DNA from: Flavobacteriaceae bacterium UBA6268
Lineage (GTDB): Bacteria > Bacteroidota > Bacteroidia > Flavobacteriales > Flavobacteriaceae
Assembly: GCA_002440705.1 (NCBI GenBank)
Contig: DJVA01000017.1
Span: 1 to 23,506, forward strand
Reading direction: 5' to 3'
DNA length: 23,506 nucleotides
Position numbers and translations under genes: made by a program. Every line of letters begins with the position of its first letter. Positions within the stretch are counted from its first letter, which is position 1. The notes beneath the pieces were generated by a model. It was given only the letters and a program-made list of their open reading frames with translations. It was not told where the DNA came from and did not search any database. Shown in pieces: positions 15,922 to 22,942 of the stretch.

Positions 15922-16797
15922 ATGAAATTTTCTAGGGATGTTTCCATACAAAGGAAAAGCGCTATCATTATAGGCCTTACGGTTATATTGGCCATAGCCT
16001 TTGAAACATTCCAGCAAATTTACTACATCAGGAAATTTGACCTGGCCGAAGGGGTTTCCTTTTTCACCTTATTGAAAAACCAATCCTACCGCTGGATTGT
16101 CTGGTTAGCCATTGGGTTGCTACTGCTTCCCTTTTCTAGGAGATTCGTAAACGAAACCAATTATAGAGCCGGTTTCTTTTTAAGGCATTTGGGATACATC
16201 CTTGCCTTGGTGGTAGTCAATATTTTGATTATTTCCTTCATACAGCTATACCTAGACGGGAATGTATTTACGTTTCGAATACTGATTCAAAATTACATTA
16301 CTTTTTACGTATTCCAGAAAGCCCCCATCTTTACCCTTGGGTACATTGCCATTTCGGTAATCCTCCATTTGCATTTTTTAAACCAATCGTTACAGATACA
16401 AGTGCAGAAACTCTCGGAGTTGAAAGAAAACAACCTAAATCTTTACAACAAGCTGAAATCGGAGATTGGGGATAAAACCGAAATCCTTAACATCAAAATT
16501 GGAAATCGTCATAAAATCATTCCGGTTACCGATATTGTTTGGATTGAAGCTGATGACTATTGTGCACGCGTACACCTTTCCAACGGAAAATCGTATTCCA
16601 TGCGAAGCAGTTTGAAAACGCTGCAGGAAAAACTGCAGGCCTCATTCCTAAGGGTTCACAGAAAGGCTTTGGTGAATATGGAAGAGGTGAAGGAATTGGA
16701 AAACAGCGAATCCGTGAGCTTGATCCTTAAAAACGAGGTAAAAATACCTGTCTCAAAATCCAAATTGAAAGCCGTAAAGGATTTTTTTCAGTCCTAA
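15922..16797 (+). CDS. Membrane-anchored LytTR-family transcriptional regulator
   Basis: A 291-residue one-component regulator. Four hydrophobic segments (about residues 14-34, 57-72, 89-110 and 124-150) put the N-terminal half in the inner membrane. A short coiled-coil linker (about 155-185, QSLQIQVQKLSELKENNLNL) follows, then a LytTR DNA-binding domain (about 188-290) with KIGNRHKIIPVTDIVWIEADDYCARVHL, SMRSSLKTLQEKL and FLRVHRKALVN. There is no receiver domain, so any signal must come through the membrane part or a partner. The start is ATG 15922, 2 nt after the lipoprotein stop; an in-frame TTG at 15901 is inside that gene and rejected. The downstream gap holds 9-bp direct repeats, likely its own operators. 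Confidence 0.92.
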   Translation: MKFSRDVSIQRKSAIIIGLTVILAIAFETFQQIYYIRKFDLAEGVSFFTLLKNQSYRWIVWLAIGLLLLPFSRRFVNETNYRAGFFLRHLGYILALVVVNILIISFIQLYLDGNVFTFRILIQNYITFYVFQKAPIFTLGYIAISVILHLHFLNQSLQIQVQKLSELKENNLNLYNKLKSEIGDKTEILNIKIGNRHKIIPVTDIVWIEADDYCARVHLSNGKSYSMRSSLKTLQEKLQASFLRVHRKALVNMEEVKELENSESVSLILKNEVKIPVSKSKLKAVKDFFQS

Positions 16798-16800
16798 GCT

Positions 16801-16893
16801 TCCCTGCAAAAAAACGACAGCTCCCTGCAAAGCAGGTAAAAGTCGATCCTATTTTACGAGCCCTTGCTGCAATTGGCTGAGCCTTCCCTGCAA
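16801..16893 (+). repeat. Direct-repeat array, candidate LytTR operators
   Basis: TCCCTGCAA occurs exactly at 16801-16809, 16822-16830 and 16885-16893, with a 7/9 match TTGCTGCAA at 16864-16872. Starts are spaced 21, 42 and 21 nt, i.e. two pairs of 9-bp repeats each separated by 12 bp, all on the same face of the helix. The spot at 16843 where a fifth copy would complete the phase does not match. The array fills the gap between a LytTR regulator gene and a secreted propeller gene. Confidence 0.65.
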
Positions 16894-16921
16894 CCTTCTT
16901 TTAATTTCCACGCCCCATGAT

Positions 16922-16929
16922 TTCATTTG
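16922..16929 (+). promoter_or_regulatory. Weak -7 box for the propeller gene
   Basis: TTCATTTG is one base off TAnnTTTG, 18 nt before the nearest ATG (16948). The last repeat of the array ends 28 nt upstream of it, i.e. around -40, which is where an activator bound next to a poor promoter would sit. Confidence 0.4.
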
Positions 16930-16953
16930 AATTGTAACACAAAAACAATGATT

Positions 16954-18081
16954 ATGAAAAAAACAAAACATTTTCTGGGGTTCCTATTGCTAACCGTTTC
17001 ATTTTGCATGCATGCCCAAATCCGGTATTATGCCAGCAACAGGGCACAAAACGCCATCAATACCTATCAAGAGGACGGAACGTTCATAGAAGAGTTTATT
17101 GCACAGAACTCCGGCGGACTTTCCAGTCCGCAGGACATTGTTCTACATCCCGATGGGTTTTTATTGGTGACCGGGACCGACAACGAGCGCATTAAAAAAT
17201 ACGATCTTGAAACTGGAGCTTACCTTGGCGACTGGAGTGATACTGCATTCAGTTTAGGAAGACCGTCCAAAATGAGCATTGGACCAGACAATTTGTTGTA
17301 TGTTACCCAATGGGGCACTACAGCCCCTACCGCAAAAATTGTTCGCTTTGACTTGGACGGAAATTACCTAGGTCCCTTTACGCCTATTGCTCCCACAGGC
17401 CTTGGGCACCTTTGGGATGACAACGGAAATTTTTACTTGGCCGTTTTTGGTGTGAATACCAATGAAGGCGACATCAGAAAATACGATACCAATGGCACTT
17501 TTCTTGAGGCCTTTATTGATAGCAGTGTTTTAGAGAACCCAACCTACATTTGGTGGGGCGAAAATAATGAAATGTTTGTTCAGGATTTTACCCAAGGCAA
17601 AGTGCTTCATTATGATAGCGATGGCAATTTCTTGGAAGATTACATTACAGGTCTTTTAAATCCCGAAGGCTATGAGTTTCTACCCAACGGCCACCTACTG
17701 GTTTGCGAACGGACCGGAAACCAAATCCTTGAATTTGATACCAATGGCACCCTTGTAGGGCGCTGGGACGATGGCGGCACACTAGCCTCCCCCAATTTCA
17801 TAAAAGCGCTTGACTTAAGTACCCTTAAAACCCAGGATTTTCAACAAAAAAGCGCCTTCATCCTTCCGTCTTTGGGTGTCGAATTTAGGGTCGATACCGA
17901 AGCCCTTTTAGGGTTTGACCGATTGGAAGTTTATGACTTGGTTGGAAAAAAAATAGACTCGATGCTGCTTCAAAACCAAACAATATGGAATGCCCAGCCC
18001 TTTCCGGACGGAATGTATTTTATTGTGGCAAAAGGCCAAAACAAAAGAGAAAGAGGGCAAAAAATAATGGTTAAACATTGA
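16954..18081 (+). CDS. Secreted NHL/beta-propeller protein with T9SS type A sorting tail
   Basis: A 375-residue exported protein. Signal peptide MKKTKHFLGFLLLTVSFCMH followed by AQ (residues 1-22). Residues about 25-300 are a repeating propeller: each blade ends in phrases such as IKKYDLETGAYLGDW, IVRFDLDGNYLGPF, IRKYDTNGTFLEAF, VLHYDSDGNFLEDY and ILEFDTNGTLVGRW, i.e. about six NHL-like blades. Residues about 305-375 look like a T9SS C-terminal domain (FDRLEVYDLVGKKIDSML..., WNAQPFPDGMYFIVAKG, KIMVKH), so it is probably secreted or anchored on the cell surface. Start: ATG 16954; ATG 16948 is equally possible, and an in-frame TTG at 16927 overlaps the -7 box. The upstream repeat array suggests control by the LytTR regulator. 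Ligand unknown. Confidence 0.88.
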   Translation: MKKTKHFLGFLLLTVSFCMHAQIRYYASNRAQNAINTYQEDGTFIEEFIAQNSGGLSSPQDIVLHPDGFLLVTGTDNERIKKYDLETGAYLGDWSDTAFSLGRPSKMSIGPDNLLYVTQWGTTAPTAKIVRFDLDGNYLGPFTPIAPTGLGHLWDDNGNFYLAVFGVNTNEGDIRKYDTNGTFLEAFIDSSVLENPTYIWWGENNEMFVQDFTQGKVLHYDSDGNFLEDYITGLLNPEGYEFLPNGHLLVCERTGNQILEFDTNGTLVGRWDDGGTLASPNFIKALDLSTLKTQDFQQKSAFILPSLGVEFRVDTEALLGFDRLEVYDLVGKKIDSMLLQNQTIWNAQPFPDGMYFIVAKGQNKRERGQKIMVKH

Positions 18082-18092
18082 TCCCGATTCAC

Positions 18093-18122
18093 AAAAACCT
18101 TCCACTCCAGGAAGGTTTTTTT
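18093..18122 (+). terminator. Terminator after the propeller gene
   Basis: AAAAACCTTCC (18093-18103) pairs with GGAAGGTTTTT (18110-18120), loop ACTCCA, followed by two more T. An 11-bp perfect stem, 12 nt after the stop. It isolates the propeller gene from the methyltransferase gene. Confidence 0.92.
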
Positions 18123-18162
18123 ATTGAAATAGTTGTACTTTAAATGCCCAAAGTCCCTGTGC

Positions 18163-19782
18163 ATGCTTTCTATTTCAGAAAAAAACAATTACCGCAGTGA
18201 GCTTTTCCGTCATTTAGATGGAATGGCCATAGCCCCTGTGGCATTTTCGTTGCACGAAAAAGGTGTTTTGAAGTTCCTCTCAGAAGAAGGCCCATCGAAC
18301 TTAAAAGCTATTTCCAAAATCTTTAAGGCAAATGAAGGCTATTTGAATGTTGCCCTAAGATTACTCGCCTCTCAAGGGTGGTTGGAATATGAAGTGCATA
18401 CTGGTGATCAAACAGTAATGGTCTCCCAGAATTCGAAAAGTCGAACCGTATTTTCATTGGTAGAACGTTATGAGGACGTTGTTCGATTCCTGAAACTTTC
18501 CGATGGGTTTCACCCAAGAAATTTTGACTTGGAACAATTTACAACCCTCAATCGCATTTTCCTGAAATACCAACATAGAGATTTCAATCCCAAATCTGAG
18601 AAAACCCTGGAATATGATTTGGAATTCCAAATACAAAAGCACATCGAAGGGTTATTGGTGGGTCCTATCACGGTGCATTTGGGCATGGAAGGCATGTTTC
18701 ATAAATATTTTATGGAAGCTTCCTTCAGTGCCGACGAATTTCACGAAGATCCGGTTAGCTTTAGTAAAATTCTGGACTTTTTTACATTTTTGGGATGGTT
18801 TCAGAAAAAAAACGGGCATTACCGTTTTACTGATAAGGGTTTGTTCTTTGCACGCAGGGCTTCGGCCTACGGGGTTACCGTTTCCTACTTGCCAACTTTC
18901 AGGCGCGTAGACGAATTAATTTTTGGAAACGCAACCCTTTTTAAAAGCAACGATCCCAATGCTGCCGAAATGCATGTGGACCGGGAGATGAATGTCTGGG
19001 GCAGTGGAGGCGCCCACGCTGCTTATTTCAAAAAAATAGATGAAATTGTGATGGCGCTTTTCAACAGGCCTATTGAAGAACAACCCAAAGGAATCCTCGA
19101 CATGGGCTGTGGCAATGGCGCTTTCTTGATTCACCTTTTTGAAGTCATTGAACAGCGTACCAAACGCGGTAGTGTTCTGGAAGAATACCCTTTGTTTTTG
19201 GTTGGGGTTGACTACAACCGGGCAGCACTAAAAGTAACTCGTGCAAATTTGGTGAAAGCCGATATTTGGGCCAAGGTTATTTGGGGAGACATTGCCAATC
19301 CTGCACAACTGGAAAAAGACATCCAAGAAAGCTACGCTATTGAATTGAAGGATTTGCTGAATGTCCGGACCTTTCTGGACCACAATAGGCCCTGGTCATT
19401 TCCAAATCAACCAGATCTGGAACGAAAAAGTACTTCGACAGGCGCTTTTGCTTCATGCGGGGACCGACTGCCTAATACCCTTGTGGAAGAAAATTTAAAA
19501 GAGCATTTGGAAAAATGGTTGCCTTTTATTGAAACCTTCGGACTTTTAATGATCGAATTGCATACCATTGCCCCCCATATTGCTGCACAAAATGTTGGAA
19601 AAACTGCTGCAACGGCCTATGACGCTACCCATGGTTTCAGCGACCAATACATTTTGGAACTCGATGTTTTTCTGAAAGTAATCGAAGAGCTTGGTTTGGA
19701 ATCAGACCCCAAGCATTTTTCAAAATACCCCAATAACGAATTGGCCACCGTTAGCATCCATTACTTAACCCATAAACACTAA
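18163..19782 (+). CDS. Large class I SAM methyltransferase, AprA-type-like
   Basis: A 539-residue protein. The N-terminal third has helical, winged-helix-like segments (MAIAPVAFSLHEKGVLKFL..., YLNVALRLLASQGWLEY) and a second similar set (VSFSKILDFFTFLGWFQK, YRFTDKGLFFARRAS), resembling the substrate or adaptor regions of O-methyltransferases. The SAM-binding core is ILDMGCGNGAFL (DMGCGNG at 313-319) with FLVGVDYNRAALKV and VIWGDIAN. After it come TFLDHNRPW and ELHTIAPHIAAQN...AYDATHGFSDQY, His/Gln-rich motifs not found in ordinary class I enzymes. From memory these resemble the mononuclear-metal methyltransferases of polyketide loading modules (AprA MT1 type). Start ATG 18163; an upstream TTG at 18133 is rejected. 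A VOC-fold gene follows 2 nt later. Substrate unknown. Confidence 0.82.
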   Translation: MLSISEKNNYRSELFRHLDGMAIAPVAFSLHEKGVLKFLSEEGPSNLKAISKIFKANEGYLNVALRLLASQGWLEYEVHTGDQTVMVSQNSKSRTVFSLVERYEDVVRFLKLSDGFHPRNFDLEQFTTLNRIFLKYQHRDFNPKSEKTLEYDLEFQIQKHIEGLLVGPITVHLGMEGMFHKYFMEASFSADEFHEDPVSFSKILDFFTFLGWFQKKNGHYRFTDKGLFFARRASAYGVTVSYLPTFRRVDELIFGNATLFKSNDPNAAEMHVDREMNVWGSGGAHAAYFKKIDEIVMALFNRPIEEQPKGILDMGCGNGAFLIHLFEVIEQRTKRGSVLEEYPLFLVGVDYNRAALKVTRANLVKADIWAKVIWGDIANPAQLEKDIQESYAIELKDLLNVRTFLDHNRPWSFPNQPDLERKSTSTGAFASCGDRLPNTLVEENLKEHLEKWLPFIETFGLLMIELHTIAPHIAAQNVGKTAATAYDATHGFSDQYILELDVFLKVIEELGLESDPKHFSKYPNNELATVSIHYLTHKH

Positions 19783-19784
19783 AT

Positions 19785-20210
19785 ATGCCTGCAATGTTAC
19801 GACCCTTCCACTTGGCCATATCCGTTACCCATATTGAAAGCAACCGAACCTTCTACCGCGATGTTTTGGGTTGTAGGGAGGGTAGAAGCAGCGATCATTG
19901 GGTTGATTTCGATTTTTTTGGACACCAATTGGTTATTCATTTAAAAACAACCGATTTTGAAGAGGCCCATACCAATCCCGTTGATGGAAAAAACGTCCCC
20001 GTCTCGCATTTTGGGGTGGTTTTGGATATGGAAACTTTTGATGCCCTTGCTAGCGATTTAAAGAAAAAAAACATTTCGTTCATCATCGAACCTTACCTCC
20101 GATTTGAGGGACAAGTAGGAGAACAGGCCACTATGTTTTTCAAAGACCCGTCTGGAAATGCCCTGGAGTTTAAGGCCTTCAAGAACCTGGATCAGCTTTT
20201 TGCGAAATAA
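19785..20210 (+). CDS. VOC-fold (glyoxalase/extradiol dioxygenase-like) protein
   Basis: A 141-residue vicinal-oxygen-chelate protein with two beta-alpha-beta-beta-beta halves. The first half, FHLAISVTHIESNRTFYRDVLGC, offers His9; VIHL offers His52; the second half offers His75 in SHFGVVLD and Glu128 in DPSGNALEFKAF. These four fit the metal ligands of glyoxalase I or extradiol-dioxygenase-type members. It starts 2 nt after the methyltransferase stop, so the two are co-translated and probably act on the same compound. ATG 19794 (MLRPFHLAISV) is an alternative start. The 3' end overlaps the convergent membrane-protein gene by 32 nt. Confidence 0.9.
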   Translation: MPAMLRPFHLAISVTHIESNRTFYRDVLGCREGRSSDHWVDFDFFGHQLVIHLKTTDFEEAHTNPVDGKNVPVSHFGVVLDMETFDALASDLKKKNISFIIEPYLRFEGQVGEQATMFFKDPSGNALEFKAFKNLDQLFAK

Positions 20211-20916
20211 TTTTTCTCCGACTGAGATGAAAGGGTAAATAGATGAGAAAAAAATAAGGAAAAAGAATGAGTTCGGCCACTAGAATATAGTAGGGCCAAT
20301 CCCCAAAATAATCCAATAACGAACCGTGTTCCGGCTTGTGGCTGATGAAGAAATAATTGGACCCCAACCACTTGTTCACCAACAACATCAAAATAAAATA
20401 GCCTTGAAGGGCCAAAAAGGATTTGAAAATGCTTTTTACGGTGGGGTACATTTTGAACACCACGGTCATGTAAAGGATAAAAATCACCAATCCAGCATGG
20501 ACAATCCAATATTTCAGGTAGTTGTAATGAGGAAACCCATTAACCAAGTCGGGAGTAATCATCGCTTGGGAGGTTCCGGCCAATATCCAAAAGAGCAAGA
20601 TTTCATACATCCAACGTTTACGGGTGATTGCAAAAACAGGCAATAGCAAGGAAACGATATTGCATAAATGCAACGGTAGGTCTTCCTTTATATCAAAACC
20701 GTTTAGGTAAATTTTGGTGCTGGTCCATGCGATGAGCGTTAGGGAGAGAAAAAAAGCCATGTACATGGCAATTTGCTGTTGTACCCGTTCTTCTTTCTTT
20801 TTTGCCCATCTTATGAGCAGGTACCCCATAACCAAAAAAAAGAGCAAGGCAGCCCAATGTTGAAAACCGAACATGGTGAAGGCAAAATTATCCTTGAAGA
20901 AAACAGAATCGGACAA
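20179..20916 (-). CDS. YwaF/TIGR02206 family integral membrane protein
   Basis: A 245-residue protein with about seven transmembrane segments. The family markers are DLPLHLCNIVSLLLP, MYEILLFWILAGTSQAMITPDL, FPHYNYLKYWIVHAGL and the late YFGDWPYYILVAEL. The family is widespread and has no proven function. The frame opens after a stop with a TTG at 20916 (then SDSVFFKDNFAFTMFGFQHW); the next ATG is at 20874. The N-terminal FKDNFAFTMFGFQHW matches the usual family start, and a near-consensus -7 (TATCTTTC, 20943-20936) is 19 nt upstream of the TTG, so I favour TTG. The end overlaps the VOC gene tail-to-tail by 32 nt. Confidence 0.88.
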   Translation of the reverse strand: MSDSVFFKDNFAFTMFGFQHWAALLFFLVMGYLLIRWAKKKEERVQQQIAMYMAFFLSLTLIAWTSTKIYLNGFDIKEDLPLHLCNIVSLLLPVFAITRKRWMYEILLFWILAGTSQAMITPDLVNGFPHYNYLKYWIVHAGLVIFILYMTVVFKMYPTVKSIFKSFLALQGYFILMLLVNKWLGSNYFFISHKPEHGSLLDYFGDWPYYILVAELILFPYFFLIYLPFHLSRRKIISQKADPGS

Positions 20917-21019
20917 ACCACGTGTTTAAACCTTGGAAAGATATAAAAAGATTTGTATTCCATTTCATGAACCGTAAGTTCTTCCATGGAAAACCCGTAT
21001 TTTAGTGAAAACAACCTTC

Positions 21020-22036
21020 ATGAAAACCATTCCGCAGCACATCATCCGTCAAATCTTTATTTTATTGCTCATCATCATTATGGGAGGGCTTATTTTTCGT
21101 GAATTACTTCCCTATTTTTCTGGGGTTTTGGGAGCTATAACCCTTTATGTCCTGCTCCGTGGATGGATGGTAAAACTGGTTCGAAAAGGCTGGAATGTGA
21201 ACTTGGCCTCTACCGTGTTGTGTCTTTTATCCTTTGTAGGCATTTTGCTTCCCATTTCTGGGGTCATCCTTTTACTAGGAAACAAAATAGGCCATGCAGT
21301 CAATAATTCGGAACGGGTGATTCATGCCCTTAAAGACCAACTGGAGCTATGGCAATCCCGGCTGGGATTTGATTTGGCTTCAAAAATCGATGTAGGTGCC
21401 ATTTCCTCTTGGCTTTCCAAAAACCTACAAAGTGTGGCTGGAGGCACTTTTGAAGTGTTTATTGCCATAGGATTAATGTATTTCATCCTTTTTTACTTGC
21501 TAACCAATCGTTCCCTCATCAAAAATTCGATCGGTGATTATGTGCCGGTCAACAAAAAAAATTTAAAAGTCATCGGTGAGGAAATCAAAGCCATGGTTCG
21601 CTCCAACGCCCTGGGAATTCCACTCGTAGCAATCGCTCAAGGAATTGTAGCATTGATAGGCTTTTTGATTTTTGGGGTTGAAGATCCCTTCTTCTGGTTT
21701 GTGATCGTAACCATTGGCTCCATGATTCCATTTGTAGGGACCCTTATTGGAATTGTACCTGTATTCATTTTGGAAATTTCCTCTGGAAATAGTTTTACAG
21801 CCTGGGCCATTTTGATTTACGGATTGGTAGTAGTAGGATCCACGGACAATATCATCCGTCTATACGTTTTGAAACGTTTGGACAACGTGCATCCATTGAT
21901 TACACTCATTGGGGTCATAGTAGGAGTGCCGCTCTTTGGATTTATTGGGCTTATTTTTGGGCCACTGCTCATTAGCCTGTTCTTGGTGCTGCTAACGATT
22001 TACAGAAAAGAATACCCTGAAGAAGAAAAGGCTTAA
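21020..22036 (+). CDS. AI-2E family transporter (PerM-like)
   Basis: A 338-residue inner-membrane protein with about eight hydrophobic segments. Family signatures are in the C-terminal half: GSMIPFVGTLIGIVPVFIL, STDNIIRLYVLKRLDNVHPLITLIGVIVG and FGFIGLIFGPLLISLFLVLL. The family includes E. coli TqsA and PerM-type proteins; despite the name, most members export or exchange other small molecules or ions, so no substrate can be given. Start ATG 21020 is chosen over the in-frame GTG at 21005, which overlaps a weak -7 box (TATTTTAG, 20998-21005). Its stop codon overlaps that of the convergent folD by 2 nt. Confidence 0.92.
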   Translation: MKTIPQHIIRQIFILLLIIIMGGLIFRELLPYFSGVLGAITLYVLLRGWMVKLVRKGWNVNLASTVLCLLSFVGILLPISGVILLLGNKIGHAVNNSERVIHALKDQLELWQSRLGFDLASKIDVGAISSWLSKNLQSVAGGTFEVFIAIGLMYFILFYLLTNRSLIKNSIGDYVPVNKKNLKVIGEEIKAMVRSNALGIPLVAIAQGIVALIGFLIFGVEDPFFWFVIVTIGSMIPFVGTLIGIVPVFILEISSGNSFTAWAILIYGLVVVGSTDNIIRLYVLKRLDNVHPLITLIGVIVGVPLFGFIGLIFGPLLISLFLVLLTIYRKEYPEEEKA

Positions 22037-22914
22037 TGGCCCATCCGTTGTTTACGGGCCAGCAGGGTGTTTTGTAAAAGCATTGCGATGGTCATGGGAC
22101 CAACACCTCCGGGAACGGGCGTGATGAAGGAGGCTTTTTTGCTTACATTTTCAAAATCCACATCGCCTTTAATGACATAGCCTTTTGGATGGGAGGCATC
22201 GGGGACACGCGTAATCCCAACATCGATAACCACAACACCTTCCTTTACCATAGCTTCGGTTAAAAATTCGGGAATGCCCAAAGCGGCTATGATGATATCG
22301 GCCTTTTTGGTGAACTCGGCTAGATTTTCGGTATGGCTATGCGCTATAGTAACTGTACTATTTCCTGCTTTCCGTTTTTGGCTCATTAGGATACTCATGG
22401 GTCTTCCAACAATGTGGCTACGGCCTATTACAAGGGTATGCTTTCCTTTGGTTTCTACCTGAAAACGCTCCAATAGCTGCAAAATACCAAAAGGAGTGGC
22501 GGGTATAAACCCTTCCATATCCAATGCAATTTTTCCAAAATTTTCTGGGTGAAAGCCGTCCACATCCTTTCTGGGATCTACCGCCATCAATACTTTTTGC
22601 TCGTCTATTTGTTTGGGAAGTGGCAGTTGAACAATAAACCCATCAATGGCATCATCCTCATTCAATTCCCGGATTTTATCCAGTAATTCACTTTCGGTGG
22701 TGGTATTTGGCAAACGAATTAAGGTGCTTTCAAAACCCACGCGTTCACAAGCCTTTACTTTACTTCCCACATACGTAAGGCTTGCCCCATCATCGCCAAC
22801 GAGCACCGCAGCCAAATGGGGGACTTTTTCTCCCCTTTCCTTCATTTGTTGCACATGTGCCGCAATCTCATTCTTGATGTCGTTGCTTACCTTTCTGCCA
22901 TCCAATAAAGTCAT
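22033..22914 (-). CDS. folD: Bifunctional methylenetetrahydrofolate dehydrogenase/cyclohydrolase FolD
   Basis: Interconverts 5,10-methylene-, methenyl- and 10-formyl-tetrahydrofolate, supplying one-carbon units for purines and formyl-Met-tRNA; cytoplasmic. The 293-residue protein has the active-site YVGSKVKACERVGF with Tyr48 and Lys52, VQLPLP, DVDGFHPENFGK, PATPFGI, the nucleotide-binding VIGRSHIVGRPM and the C-terminal TPVPGGVGPMT. It follows ffh by 28 nt on the same strand and may be read from the ffh transcript. Confidence 0.98.
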   Translation of the reverse strand: MTLLDGRKVSNDIKNEIAAHVQQMKERGEKVPHLAAVLVGDDGASLTYVGSKVKACERVGFESTLIRLPNTTTESELLDKIRELNEDDAIDGFIVQLPLPKQIDEQKVLMAVDPRKDVDGFHPENFGKIALDMEGFIPATPFGILQLLERFQVETKGKHTLVIGRSHIVGRPMSILMSQKRKAGNSTVTIAHSHTENLAEFTKKADIIIAALGIPEFLTEAMVKEGVVVIDVGITRVPDASHPKGYVIKGDVDFENVSKKASFITPVPGGVGPMTIAMLLQNTLLARKQRMGH

Positions 22915-22942
22915 AGCTGTTTTGTTTCAAAAAGTTAGTTGT

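Noticed and set aside
16824..16836. Short palindrome CCTGC-AAA-GCAGG read as a terminator of the LytTR gene
   Set aside because: Only a 5-bp stem with no T-run after it; it is more simply explained as part of the direct-repeat array.
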